A DNA stretch of 64,000 nt, taken from the NCBI RefSeq assembly GCF_030272615.1, contig NC_081415.1, forward strand, positions 603,035,644 through 603,099,643. The letters run 5' to 3'. Both the position numbers and the translations under genes were made by a program. Under the pieces are notes generated by a model. The model worked only from the letters and a program-made list of their open reading frames with translations, was not told the origin of the DNA and did no database searches. Shown piece after piece: positions 15,313 through 27,854 of the stretch. This DNA comes from Cryptomeria japonica (lineage: Eukaryota > Streptophyta > Pinopsida > Cupressales > Cupressaceae). Within the stretch, counting starts at the first letter, position 1. Every line of letters starts with the position of its first letter.

Positions 15313-16235
15313 AAAACCTTTCTCACTGCTTCCCGTACTTGATCTTTATCTGGTTTGTGTCAATCCTATTATTGCACCTTTTCTATTTATGATTGAGATT
15401 TGTTTTGGGATTAAAACTTTCGATGATTTCACTAAATGACTTTTGCATGACTGTACTTTCTAAGCTATCCTTGGGAACAAAAGAGACCTAGGGATTTTCT
15501 CAGTTCAAGGAAAAAGAAAATCTAGCAAGATAGTAAACCCTTGTAAATAATATGTGGAACCCTTATGGTGAGCAAGAAAGCATTAACAAACTTATAGATG
15601 TTGTTATAACACAAAGCTGAAACTATATTATTTTTTATAGATAATCAGATTTCTCCTTTAACCTGACTTTTGCTTGAATCACTACTGTATGCATATCCAA
15701 TGCATAATTTAAACAATAAGATACTAAATATTCTAAAATAGGGTTCTGAAAACCCTACCTCCAAATGTGGATATCTACTATTATAACTATGACAATTTCC
15801 CTCCAGAACTTTGATGCTAACTTCTATCACGCCTAAACTCTGCATGTGGTTTGCATGGTGTTGGCATGAGGTTCGTTGTAAATGTCCTTATGGATTCTCT
15901 TCATATTTTTATGAAACTCCTTCATCGAAGAGGCAAACCTCTCATTCAAACTTTGAAGTAACCCTTTGACTGTTGCATGTAGTCCTTTTCTTATAAACCT
16001 TCCTCCTTGCGGTGATGTGCTAGGACATAAACTGAAGGTGTAGCTTGTGGAACCTATTGAGCATCAAATCTGAATTAAGTAAAATATCTTGATTTGAGAG
16101 ATTAAATCATAGAAGCCATCTATCTTTGGAAGAAATCATCATTTTCATTGATATCATAATAACCCATAAGTTATCAAACAAATCTAATAGCATTCTATCG
16201 AAGTATCCAAAATTCAAATAGTATCAATGAGACCC
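15313..16235. other. No gene seen; right flank of E1
   Basis: Unclassified sequence with no sustained open frame or recognisable motif on either strand. Confidence 0.4.
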
Positions 16236-17060
16236 AATGATTTCTCATCAATATAAAAAGGGTATCGAAGGAAAGGTAACACCAATGAACTCTGAAAGGG
16301 ACTCATTGAAAGCCATGGTTCCACCAAAAGAGGATATCAAAGAAGGCATAGATGGTTTTCATCGACGGGAAAAGGCTTCCGAGGAAATAATACCATCAGT
16401 GCAACATGAAGGAAACTTACCAAAAGAAGCATTTTTATCGAAAGAATGACTTTGATCAAATAGAAGGAAGCTACATCGATAAAAGATATCAATAAGGATA
16501 TGAGTTTCGAGGAGGCTAAAAGGCATGTTACCGATATGTGTGGTTTTACTGATGCAACTTTATCGCGGAAGATTTCTAATGAGCTCATTGATGAAAGATG
16601 ATAGTGGAAGCAAATCATCAAAAGAAAGATGGCCTCGATGAAACAATAGACCCATTCATCAAAGAAGTGTAGTGATGTTGATAGAAAAAGTGTTTCAATG
16701 GAAGGATAAAGGAAGTTATTGAAGCCCGAGGTTTCTTCGATAGGAAACCCGATGGACATCAGATATATATCGATAAGGAAATAGGTTTTGAGGAGGCTAA
16801 AAGGAATGTCTCTGATATGCGTTGTTTCATCGATATAACTTTATTGGTGGAAGACAACAAGAGAGGATAAAGAAATGCTTCGGTGAGACAATAGATCCAT
16901 TCATCGATGGGGCATAGTTATATCAATGGAAGAGGTATTTTGGTGGAAACAAAGAAGGACATCACTGAAGCCCAAGGTTTCTTCGACATAAAAACTCGAT
17001 GGATATCAGATAGGTATCGGTGAGGAGATAGCCATAGTGATCGAATACAACATTTTGATG
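16236..17060. repeat. Degenerate tandem repeat rich in TCGATG/TCGATA
   Basis: Units of roughly 250-280 bp recur imperfectly. GAGGAGGCTAAAAGG occurs at about 16511 and 16791, and GAAGCCC-AGGTTTCTTCGA at about 16721 and 16974. CAATAGA(C/T)CCATTCATC occurs at about 16644 and 16900. Within units, TCGATG, TCGATA and TCGAAG hexamers recur every 10-30 bp, keeping CpG that is scarce elsewhere. A 70-codon + ORF lies at 16237-16449, but neighbouring units are not open, so no gene is claimed. Confidence 0.7.
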
Positions 17061-17139
17061 AAGGGAGAAAGGATGAAATAACTGTGTTAGGACAGTAGAT
17101 ATACGTTAATCTCCTCCCAATGTATAAAGGATGAAATCC

Positions 17140-18060
17140 TTCTCATAGTTAGGATTTACTAAGGTAGGATCCTAAGAAATGGTCTGCTTCCTATGGGAGA
17201 ACTCTGCTTCATCTTGTAGGAAGTCCACAAACTACTGATCAGAATCAAAGACCTGCCAATTTACTTGGTTATCAGGCACTGTAGGTCTTGCCACAAGTTT
17301 GATCTGCTATTCTTCCTTAGTTACAAGATGATATGGAATGTCATGTTGGGCACCAATTGCTGCTAATCAGTCAACATGTTTATTCTGATTTCTAGGGACA
17401 CTAGAAATATTGAAGGCTTTAAATCCCTCAATTAGGTTGCATGCTCTATGGTTGTAGGACTTAAGAAGGTTGTTTTTAGTGGTTTTCTAAGCTCTAATAT
17501 GATTTAAAACCAACTCGTTGTCTCCATGCACCTTTAAGGATTTGATCCCTCTCTTTTGTGTCGTTTGGAAGCTAAAAATCAGGGCTTCATACTCAGCTAC
17601 ATTGTTAGTGAAACTGAACTGAAGTCTAAAAGAAAATTAATATTTCTCTCCCTTAGGGGAAGTCAGCAATACACTAGCCCCTACAACATTCTTGTTCCTT
17701 CAACCATCAAATAACATGTCCCATATCCCTATATATCATTGTCTTCCTTTGAAATATTGGGAATGGGGGTGTCTTGCTCATGTATACAATATGTGCCCAG
17801 GCCAATATTATTGACCTCATCAATGAGATCAAATTGAAATGCATTTGCCCGCTCATCAAGTAGGTAATCAGGAACCTCATCCAACTGATTTGCATGCTCT
17901 CTTACTAAAATTTATTCTTTCTCCTCATGGATAGTATAGTTCATGTCTATGGGACTTGGGGTATAGGGTTCTGTATGATCATTGGCAATAGGTTCAGCCC
18001 TAATAGTTAATTTGGTACCATATCTTGTCCTAAACAACATGTGTTACTAGTCAGAAGATA
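17140..18060 (-). pseudogene. Ty3/gypsy RNase H (RVT_3-type) fragment
   Basis: Orphan piece of a gypsy polyprotein read on the minus strand. The RNase H domain removes RNA from the RNA:DNA hybrid during reverse transcription. Visible motifs are MLFDG then VVGASVLLTSPKGEKY (about 17725-17640). These are followed by FTNNVAEYEALIF (about 17620-17580) with the family's NNxAEYEAL signature. GIKSLKVHGDNELVLNHIRA (about 17550-17485) and FNISSVPRNQNKHVD (about 17410-17365) complete the domain. Upstream residues at 17700-18055 (LDEVPDYLLDERANAFQFDL) look like the connection between reverse transcriptase and RNase H. Several stops are present. No reverse transcriptase, integrase or LTR of this element is seen nearby. 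Confidence 0.8.
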
Positions 18061-19933
18061 AGTAGACACCTATCTTGGTAGTGAAATATCTAGACAAACA
18101 AATAGAAAAATAAGTAGGGAGGTCAATCATTGAGATGTCTTGCAACACACTACAACAACAATCTTGAACTCATCTGCTATATCTCCATTCTAGGAACTGA
18201 TGCCATTCTAAGATAGGGGGAAGTCAGATCAAGACACTAAATCTATTATAAAAAGAATTAGTTGAAGGAACAACTAGTGAGTAGGTATACCCGCCTAGGT
18301 CCTGCAGAGCCTAAAGTGAGAGAGTTAGAAACTAAATAGGTTCACTCTATAAGTTGGCCAAGTCAATTGGAGGGTTTGATCATAGGAGTTGGCATTTCCT
18401 TATAACCTATCCAATCTGTTGATTTGAGACCCAACAAAACCCTAGCATAACTTCTAAAAACTGGCTATAAATGGTTCTTTTCATTTGAAACAGAATGCAA
18501 ACCCTAAAATCACATGAAAGCTTATACTTTTAGCTTTCTATTTCCCTCTCAGCTATGCATGAAATTGATTTTCTTGATAATCATGAGGAAGGAGGCCTTT
18601 AGAAAAAATTTCTAAATAAATAAAGAATTTTATTTGTCTTTACATCTTTTGAATTAAAATGCCTTTTCAAGTGAATTATTTTCTCTCCAAACCTTGCATT
18701 GTGAAATCTCATCCTTTTAAATAAGCTCAACCTTATAGACACCTTCAAGGTATTTAATAAATCCTTTCTCTAAACTTTCCTAAATTCATGATAAGACATG
18801 AGGTATATAATAATTCTATTTTTTATCTCTTGAAGTCAAAAAATTGGTAACAAAGTCACGCCTTCAAACCTTAATTTTTAGATAGCTAAATGTCCATTTT
18901 ACATTTCTAAAAAAAATGGAGGTCTTATGATATTCCACGTGATGGCTACATGTTGACAAAGTTACCCCTCATAACTACTGGTCCCTCTCCCTAATAGGGC
19001 ATTTGCATGAAAACCCAAGTCCAGCTATGTCAAACCCATGTTTGACTCCTTCAGACTCAGGTTAATCATTGGTCACATGTAGAACATGCATTTGAATACT
19101 TGAATGGCCTTCCCTCCAAAATATTTTCTTTTGGAAAAAACTTTTGCTTTCATGAAGTCACATGAATGTGCTTCTTTTCTAAATTTTTTATAATATAATC
19201 ATAAGAATATATCCCTTCTTTTCATTTATAAGGTACATTTGAAACCTTTTGGATCCTTTTAATGTGATTTCCAAAACAACAATGACCTAGGACCTTAGAA
19301 AAGACTAGAATAAGCTTCAGGATATTAAAATTTAGACTCAGAGCATGAAGATGCTAACAAAAAAAAAAACCCTATTAAATGCAATTGACATATAAATGAA
19401 AATTGGATAACAAAAAGAAATAGGGATATAACATTAGGTATTATAATAATATCATATGTGAAAACAACCAATAATAAAATCAAACCAAATGATATATAGG
19501 ATTTGGTCATATATGTATATGTAGATATATAGATATATACATAATATGTATATGTATGTGATGCTCTGTGAAAAGAAGGATAGTTAGAAAAACCTATTTG
19601 ATTCCTACACACACAAAGAGAAGCACAAGAAAGCAATGTTAGTCATTAGGGTTAGCGAATCAAAGATTAAACACTATCCTAATCAAGCATTTCAAGAAAG
19701 ACACTACACAAAAAATAAAAAGCTTAATGAATCTAAGAAATGATGAACTCTGTGGTCTAACTACCAGAGATAGCAAGAAACTCTCCAACCAAAGTAGGGG
19801 AGACAAAACCAACAATCTCTGCTTAGGGAGGAGCTCTAGACCCCAAATCTGAAGAAAGAAATAGAGCTAAAGTAAGTGAATTGGATAACAACAAGAATGT
19901 AAAGTGCACCCCTAATTTGATAACCAAAATGCT
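18061..19933. other. No gene seen; AT-rich unclassified DNA
   Basis: No sustained coding frame or domain was recognised. A short imperfect (TATG/ATAG) microsatellite-like run lies at about 19505-19560. Confidence 0.4.
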
Positions 19934-19985
19934 CAAAATTAAATGAAAATCTTTAATGAATACATAAAACTATATACATATTTAG

Positions 19986-20438
19986 GCGCACCAAGGTTGA
20001 GATGGTCCAACTCCCTAGTCTCACTCTATGACTAAGTTCATGCCATATCTAAATCAAAGACATCTCAAATACATTGTTGGTGGAAAGCTGCAAAATGCCA
20101 TTTTCATACATAAGCAAGACATACACAATTCGACACAATCACCAAGAGAACAAAGTGTGTTTGAGATCATTGTCCTAATTGTGGTGTTGTCACGAAGAGG
20201 TTAACAAATTTACAGTGATCTCTTCATGACCACACCACAATTAGGACAATGATCTCAAACACACTTTTTACCATTCTCTTGGTGATTGTGCCCAATTGTG
20301 TATGTCTTGCTTATGTATGAAAATGGCATTTTGCAGCTTTCCACCAATGATGTATTTGAGATGTCTTTGATTTAGATGTGGCATAAGCTTAGTCGTAGAG
20401 TTAGACTAGGGAGTTGGACCATCTCAACCATGGTGTGC
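19986..20438. repeat. Large near-perfect palindrome (fold-back), arms about 210 bp
   Basis: The left arm (19986 to about 20200, GCGCACCAAGGTTGAGATGG onward) is the inverse complement of the right arm (about 20222 to 20438). There are only scattered mismatches plus a small indel near 20155. The centre, TGTCACGAAGAG...CTCTTCATGAC, folds with a loop of about 20 bases. The left arm plus some 50 bp of outer flank also occurs alone at 7231-7471. The structure could be a fold-back or MITE-like element or an inverted duplication. No target duplication was identified. Confidence 0.9.
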
Positions 20439-21930
20439 TTGATCATATTAGCTTGAAACCATGTGCCTTATATTAGCCTTAAACCTATGCCCCTATTGGT
20501 AGGTGGTGGGGATAGAATATCATTTGTTGTACATATTAATGACTGGATAATAATAATTTTTTTTGATAAAAATTATCATCGTCAGAATTATGACGAATAC
20601 CAAGCTTTCGATTGATGATGTAATCGGTGAACATTTAGCGTTCTCATCGATGAAATATTCTGGAGTCGTCACACTTCTGACTCAAACCACACAAACATCC
20701 AACAAGGATGTTGTATGTGCAACGACACTTCGTAGTCAGACAATCGTCGATGTCTCCGAATGGACCAATGACACAAGCATCGGATAAACAACATCACTAT
20801 CGGTGTGAAGTTCCAAATCACCATCAGCTTTGTGACAAAATCTACTGATTCTGACGACTTCTTTGACTGTTGGTATAGTCCATTGGATTGTTGTATTTTT
20901 GATAGGCATGGCATCGTCGACCAATCCAATGCTGAGTTTTTGATGGTTGATTTTGTCAGCACTCCGATGAAAATTAGTCTCAAATCCGACAAACGACCGT
21001 CAGAAATTAGCTCTGAATGTACTAGTGGCTTATTTGAATGCTGTAGGGAGGTTCCCATCATTTCTTTGTCTATTTTGAGGGGATTTCTTTATCATGCAAT
21101 CCAGGTCCTTGCGAAATCTGTCCAAGGATATGAACGAAAAAGGGCTCATTGTGGACAAGATAATTAATATTGCACATGAAAAGAAAGGAACTCTAATTTG
21201 CCTGCTATGGTTGTAAAATGCTCAATGATAAAAATTGAGCTTTTCAAAATCCAGTGACTAGGTTTAGGATTGCATCGTATTTTGCATTTCCTTTTGTATC
21301 TTGTGAATTTAGAGTGATTTCAGTATGGTAACAATGATCTCTTTAACTTCTGAATCAGGGTTTGAAGCTTCATCATTTCTTCGCTAACTGGTTTCTTCCT
21401 CATCATTTCTCCGATCGAGTACTTGTGTATTGAGATGTTAGCTGCATACATAATCATTTTACATAGATTCATACATTCACTATTATTCATTTGAATTCAC
21501 CTTATTGCATTGCATAGAAAAATAAAGATTTGCATTACTAGTTACTCCTTCCTCATTTTCATTATTTATTTGCATTAAAAAAAATAAGAAACAAAAATAA
21601 ACATCCATATTCATCTAAATTACATACATCCATACCGAATAGATATGAATACATATAGACTAAAGAATATAGGAACACATCTCATAAATCAATCAACACA
21701 AGTACAATGAAGTCAAATCAAGATCTTGTCTATATATCATATAAAGTCTTGGGGTACAAAATAATGTCAACTGACATATACATACTCCCATCAGAGCAAG
21801 AATCGTATGGCTACAAAAAAATGGGTGTCTCTACAACCAAATCTAAGAACTACATAAACAAATATAGCTCTCTGCTTCTCCCTCATCACCAAGTGGAGGA
21901 GGAGGAGCATGCTGACTGGGACCCTGTCTA
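20439..21930. other. Unclassified; includes a CpG-richer stretch at 20560-21170
   Basis: The segment 20560-21170 is relatively rich in TCG, CGA and CGTCG words, unlike its neighbours. It contains a 120-codon + frame (20805-21167) and overlapping minus frames, with no recognised domain. No function is claimed. The remainder to 21930 is AT-rich with no gene seen. Confidence 0.4.
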
Positions 21931-21939
21931 GGTGCCCGA

Positions 21940-23650
21940 GCTCCCTCTAATTGTGCCATCAGCTGTGAGTATGGTGCAACCTGCTGTGCTAAAGGAACTT
22001 CTATGTTGTAAGCCGCAACATAATATGCTACCCGACTAGTCTAATGAAGGACCTCCTACTGCAAAGCATCTTGCTCTACCCTCATCTCTGCGATCTGATG
22101 ATCGCGCTCTGCCCTAAGCTCCACTAGTTGTCAGTCTTGCTCCGCCAGCTAAGTCTATGCCACTGTCAACTATGACTATAACCTTACTAGGTGTGCTCTC
22201 ATTGACCATGTTGTGTCAGTCCCCTCATCCCTCGCAGGCTCTCCACCTCCATCCCCTCCTCCATCTTCGCCTCTAGCTCCCCCTTCTCCTCTCTCCTCTA
22301 CCAGACCTATCTCGATGCTGCTCTCTCCTCCTCTCCTCCACCCTCCGACACCATCACTTGAACAAGCCTCACTCCAATAGTCCCTAAAGATCTACCCTCT
22401 CCTCTCTCCTATCTACCACCAGCTGGTATCCTGCTGCTACTAGCGCCAGGATCGCCACCTGCCCACCTCAAAGCCTTGGCTCTTTGTCCCTATCCCTGTG
22501 CAGGGGCATCATCCTCTACCTCCTCTATACAAGGAGCCTACTTAGCTAGATCTGTGAATCTAGGGAATGGATGCTATTGGAATGAATCCCTATACTGGGG
22601 CAACACCCCTACATCTACAACACAATCCATGTAATCCCATCAGAGTCTCTGCAATCTAGTCAACTCCTGCATACTCAGGGCATATGATAACCTCGGTGAC
22701 CAAACCTACCTTTCCTCATCCACATATCTCATGTATGATGTGTACTCCTACAAGATCCCCTGAGGCCTACCATACTGCCTCATCACTTGAGATACCACAA
22801 ATCACTCCACTATAGTCGGCGATTTGTGAATGAGTAGGCATGTAACAAAAAGATCCCTGCATAAGATCCTCTAGTCATCCCATGGCTCTAAGCCCCTGTA
22901 AGGTCTCCATACAAAAACTATCAAGTTATCCAGCTGTCATCTCCAAAAATTGGTCTTGCCTAGATGGGGTTGTGTAACATAACCTGGATACCTATACACA
23001 ATCAGCTGACCAAGCTCTCTGTTGTCATCTACAATCGGCCAACATACTGGGAGGTGCTTTGAAGCCCATATCTATAAGATCAAGATACCTACAACCATGC
23101 TCTTCCCCTCTCTGTACACAATCTCATGTATCTCATGATACATGTGTGCTAATATACATGAACCCCAGCCTAGTCTATGAGGGTCTCAATCAACCTCTCC
23201 AACATCCTACCCCATCCACACTCAAATCCCTATTGTCCCCTATCAGGCATTAGAAAGCAGCTGATAAAACTTGCTAGAACACAAGCAAGAGGAAACTTCT
23301 CACTATACCTTCTCATCATGACATCCCAACTGATGGAACATATCAAGATATCAGGATCCCTGAATACATGCCTAATCACCTGCAATCCAGGAAGCTATGC
23401 TACATCATAAACCACATTACCTGGGGTGAAAGGAATATGGAGAATCCTATAAACATCCTTGGGAGTGAGGGCCATCTCTGCAACTGGAAAATGAAAGGTA
23501 TTATGCTATGAATGAAATCGCTCAACTAATGCTGTGAGCATACCGAGATTCACATGGATATTTGGTAATCTAAGAAGGTGTGTCAAACCACACAAATCAA
23601 TATGTGCCTGCTCAATCTCTGGAAGTTGCCAAACTAAGGCCATCGTAGGT
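21940..23650 (-). pseudogene. Plant mobile domain (PMD / MAIN-like) protein, broken
   Basis: A decayed gene for a PMD protein (PF10536-type), a domain shared by plant transposons and host genes such as MAIN. In minus-strand order the visible signatures are a leucine-rich start with LCGLTHLLRLP and LTALVERFHS (about 23600-23510), then TFHFPVAEMALTPKDVYRILHIP (about 23500-23430). Next come RLGWGSCILAHMYHEIHEIV (about 23180-23120), ILQ/*IWASKHLPVCWP (about 23080-23040), FVWRPYRGLEPWDD (about 22920-22880) and VVSQVMRQYGRPQGI (about 22805-22755). A low-complexity Gly/Glu-rich tail follows (about 22200-22400). Frameshifts and many stops break it. Base composition is more GC-rich than the surroundings. 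No transposase domain or terminal repeat was found with it, so whether it is a transposon passenger or a host-gene relic is open. Confidence 0.75.
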
Positions 23651-24690
23651 GGATAAACACACCTGAAGAGCACATGAGGCAATCAAACCTAATGAAGCAT
23701 CTGAAAACATCCTAAATAAGCCTACAAGCAAAGTAAAACATCACGCAAATCCAACTACGTCAATTGGAAAATCAAAATTTCAAGTTTAGACCTTCAAAAA
23801 TGCTCATTGTTTTCCAAACGACAAAACACAAAAGGGCAGAAAATCGTATGAGTCTGGATTAGGCCCCGTACGACAAAAGACTCCTATACGACAAAATATT
23901 AGACCCCATATGACAAAATGGTCTCTTATGAATGTTGTTCTATGATAGAAGGGTGGGATTAGAATGACAAAACTAATGACTTTTAATGATAAAAGAAAAT
24001 TTAATAGTTTGTCGTATGAGACAAGATCCTGTCTCGCACTATAAAATGTAAAAACCTGACTTCAACATGCCAAAAAATTGAAAAATCAACAAAAAAATTC
24101 AAAATTGAAATGATTAACAGGCTTAAGATCGATCACTTATCATTGGCTCATAGTTTCAAGGTCAGTTATGTCATCTTTGGTGCTCGAATCGATGCATATA
24201 AGTGGGAACCACCATTTTTCTTCACAGAAGGTTTTTTGAATTTTGAAACTTGGAGGGTTAAAATGAATTGAAAATGACACTTTTTACCCATATATAGCCA
24301 AAACCCAAATTTTTCAACTTGCTCCGATGGACATGAAAATTGTACCTTTAGCTAATTCGTCCATCCTGATTTCATTTTTCATGATCAAAATTGAAATTCA
24401 AGACAATTTAGCTAGTCAATTTCATCAAATTTGGACCACTTAGTGCTTTTCATTAAAAACTCACTCTTTCTCCAGTTTGTGCTCAATTTCTCGTAAATCA
24501 ACGTTGAATCTCAATTTATTCTACAAATCAACTTTGCACTCACTTTTCTCATCACACTTAATCTTCAAAAATTCCTCTGAATCATTTGTGTTCAATTCAT
24601 TATCATCGCTCCAACTTGCCTATCATCATGTACCCTCGCTATCTTTTGATTTTGCTCTCGAGGGGGCATACTTGTGACCTTATGACCTCA
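23651..24690. other. No gene seen; scattered TACGACAAAA repeats
   Basis: Between about 23815 and 24020 the words TACGACAAAA, TATGACAAAA and TCGTATGAG recur as short imperfect repeats. There is nothing else recognisable. Confidence 0.4.
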
Positions 24691-25390
24691 CATCTTCAAT
24701 GTTGAGAAAATTTTCAAATCTTCATCAAAAGTCGAGCAAAAACAATCTTTTCAACTAAAGACAATCAAATAAGACCTCATTTCTAGGGGCATCTCAACTT
24801 CATCACTTTATATCAAGTTGAGATCTCTCAATCATCTAAATCGAATCAATCGCTAGGGACATATCATTTTCATTGCTTCATATCAAGTTGATATTTGTCT
24901 TTGTCTGAATCAATCTCTTAACATTAATCAATTTCATCGCTTTTCATCAAGCTGATTATTCGTTTAAACTCGATCAAGGGTTTAAAGTGTATCTTTGATC
25001 ACACTCAATCCAAAGAGGTGTTCAGTATCATCGCATCGAATCAAGCTGGATAGTTTATCTTCACTCATTGAATCTTGATCAATCAAGTTCAAGATCGATT
25101 TTATCTTTTCTCACTATGTCTAGTTCAATCAAGTTATAGATCAATAAGATCTGCTTCTTGATCAATCAAGTTCAAGTTTGGTATCTTTGCTCTCTATTAT
25201 TCCTAGTTCAATCAAGTTGGGGATCTGTATCACTTTAATCAACTTTGTTCAGCTTCATCGCTTCAAATCAAGCTAAACACCTCACTCTTCATCTAGTTCG
25301 TGATCAATCAATTTCAAAACTAGTATCTCCTAGACATCAACTGTTCTTTGAACCAACACTTTGCTCGCACATTAATTCAAAGAGGGGCAA
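24691..25390. repeat. Degenerate short repeats of ATCAAGTT(C/G)A(A/G)GATC type
   Basis: The words ATCAATCAAGTTCAAG, TCATCGCTTCATATCAAG and TCAAGTTGAGATC recur at irregular 50-80 bp spacing. This looks like an old, eroded tandem array lying just left of an LTR-like start at 25392. Confidence 0.6.
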
Positions 25391-25391
25391 A

Positions 25392-26500
25392 TGTAATACT
25401 GTAAAATTGGTCATCTAAACCATGGGCCCATAATCTCAACAACGTCACCAAGGTAACCAAAGGCAATTAAAATAAATCTTGAGCACACATTTAATTTCTA
25501 AAATCATCAATGTCACCTGGCAAAATTAATCACTCAATATTAATTAAATATTTATTTAATTAATTAATCATTTTAAACAATTATCTTATTTATTTTATTA
25601 AATATCCTAGTATATTTAATTAAATAAATCAATTTGCCATTAAATAATCAAAAAGAGGAATTAATTTGAAAAATAAATAAACATTGCCATAAATATTTAA
25701 AAAAGGAAACAAATCAAAAGAGGAATTAACTGACAAAAAAGAATTAAAATTTGAGAAAAGAAATCAATTGGAGATAATCCTGAAAAAACAAATTAAAAAA
25801 TTGATAGATAATCTCAAAGAAAGAAATTAAAACAATTAAATATTAAAATTGAATGAAATAGAGAATAAATCAGTTTTTTTTTCTGATTTTATCTTAATTT
25901 TAGTTCAATTTCCTTTAAAACTAAGAAAAGCATCCAATCACATCAATTCACCTAGATTGTGCTTCCTCTTGGAAAATCTTGACCGCTCATCATCATTTGA
26001 TCTCAGTCTTTGGTTTCTTTCTGAATTTTCTATAAATTCAGGCTCTCGTCTGTCATTCAAAGATCTTGGAGAATATATTGTTATTGTGTTGCTTTTTCTC
26101 TAGGTTCATTGAGAATTTGCATTGAGACATTGCATATTATTTATTTCATATCGCTTAAATCATTTAGCTTAAATATTCATATATAGCTTAAATTTTCATA
26201 TATTGCTTAAATCATGTTAGATCAATCTTGCATATCTAGCTTAAATCTTGCATCTATTTAGCTCATATTCATGCCCGTATATATTTAAAAATCCTTCGTT
26301 TAGGTGTTTTCTAGTCACTGGATAACTTAGCAATCTAAGAGCAATTTAAACTCACATCTACTAGAAGGCAATGGGTCACTTTGTAATGGTTTATTATTTA
26401 TTGATTATTGATTTACTAACCATGCATCTAATGACTTAATTGAAGTGTTGTGTATTCCAGATACAGATACAAGTCCACTTTTCACACACACACACACCTA
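25392..26500 (+). repeat. LTR-like segment, + orientation (possible solo LTR)
   Basis: Begins TGTAATACTGTAAAATTGG, a typical gypsy LTR start. It contains an AT-rich upstream part, a TATA box with context TTCTATAAATTC (26031) and a downstream transcribed-looking part with AGCTTAAAT repeats. The right edge is not defined: it ends around the (CA)n run at 26484-26497, where minus-strand gypsy coding sequence begins. No primer site or partner LTR was found. Confidence 0.5.
26115..26290. repeat. Short AGCTTAAAT / GCTTAAATC repeats
   Basis: About seven imperfect copies of a GCTTAAAT-containing unit of 20-30 bp lie within the LTR-like segment. Confidence 0.6.
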
Positions 26501-26504
26501 GTTC

Positions 26505-27530
26505 TCAGAATGTCTCAGTGATTTCATAGTCACTGGAGGATTTGTCTGAACCCCATTCCCATCCATTAGAGTTAGTGGAATAGAGGCTCTCTTGTTGATC
26601 TTTGGAAATCATGATTTGTAACGCTTCTTCTGATTTGTGAGTGTTTACCCTGGAAGAGATGAAACCAAGCCCTTTCGAGCGTTGATTTTTAAATGTCAAT
26701 TCTGGTTGCAAAGGTTGAGTGATACCTTCTTTACTTAAGGCAAGAGGACTTTTACCATCATACCCAAACTTTTGTAGGATCTTGAATTCTTTGCCATAAT
26801 TTTCACATGGTACCTTGATGTGATCTTGTGTACCATCTTTAGGGTCTTTGTAAAGCATTTTGTATAATTCTTCTTCTTCCATTTCACCCCTTTTGGAATA
26901 TAGTAGGATCTCATTTTAGTGTAATGATAGATACTCGTTTAGAAGGATGTGGTCATCCATATTCTTTAGGTGAACTCATAACTTGCCAAAAGCACATGGT
27001 TTGATTCAAAGTGTATTCACCCATGCCTTTATCTTGATATTTCCCTTTAAGCTCACCTTGCTTTGATGTTAAAGGTTTTAATGATTCATGGTCAATGTAT
27101 GCAAAAGATGGAATAGATTCTCTATTAATTGTTATTATTGTCTCATCTTTTGGCCTCAAGTTATTGCAACATATAAATGGATTAGGATCACCATTAACTG
27201 TTACTTCAACTCCATTGTGAGGAAACTTAATGCATTGATGGTATGTATATGGGACTTCTCTCATCTGATGAATCCATGGACGTCCTAGCAATATGTTGTA
27301 TGTGAGGTCCAGGTCTAGGACATGACAAACCACATCCTATGTAATTGGCCCAACTCTAAAAGGTAAGTTGACTATGCCTTTGGATGAATGCTCTTCATCA
27401 TCATTTACCTTGATGGTAATTTTGTTTATAGCATTCATAGCTTTATCTGAACATCCGAATTATATTATTGTGTTCAAAGTACATATATTGAGACCAGCCC
27501 CTCCATCTATCAAGACTCATTTTATTTGAT
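26505..27530 (-). pseudogene. Tat/Ogre-like gypsy protease and G-patch-like region
   Basis: Minus-strand remnant of a gypsy polyprotein. The aspartic protease core is visible as VLIDGGAGLNICTL (about 27520-27480); the DGG form is usual in this lineage. It is followed by LDLTYNILLGRPWIH and VPYTYHQCIKFP (about 27315-27215), the family's flap-end signature. A G-patch-like segment follows (KFGYDGKSPLALSKEGIT and QRSKGLGFIS, about 26790-26650), which is seen between protease and reverse transcriptase in Tat/Ogre elements. The frame stops at 26505 and reverse transcriptase is absent; a + oriented LTR-like segment sits there instead. It follows the gag at 27855-30250 in the same orientation. Stops and frameshifts are present. 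Confidence 0.75.
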
Positions 27531-27854
27531 GTTTGTGCAGGAAGGCTTCAATTTGTAAAGGTGCATTATGTGGTTGGCGCACGGAAGCATCGTCAACTTC
27601 AGTGAAAGTAAGGGAGTGTGGAACGGAAAGGTATCCCACCATGGCTTGAAACTGGTCCATGTTCAGATCAGTGTAGACAATAGTGTCTCTCAAATTTTTG
27701 TCAAGAATGGCTTTATGTGTGGGGGATATGCATAAGAGCTCAAGGATGGAGATAATCGCGAGTGTCTTCCCTAGCTATTCTACTTGATATACTTAGGTTT
27801 GGCTAATGAGGAAGTGGTGTTTTTAGCTGGAGCACCTTGGAAAGTGACCTTTCC

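Noticed and set aside
8646-15317. Target site duplication for E1
   Set aside because: AAAGA and AAAAC flank the LTRs; two mismatches in a short A-rich word are not convincing.
19986-20438. MicroRNA gene
   Set aside because: A long hairpin alone is not enough; length and near-perfect pairing fit an inverted repeat or siRNA source better, and no mature sequence can be recognised.
20669-21167. Overlapping open frames on both strands as a host gene
   Set aside because: No domain, no splice or promoter support, and both strands are open equally; kept only as a composition anomaly.
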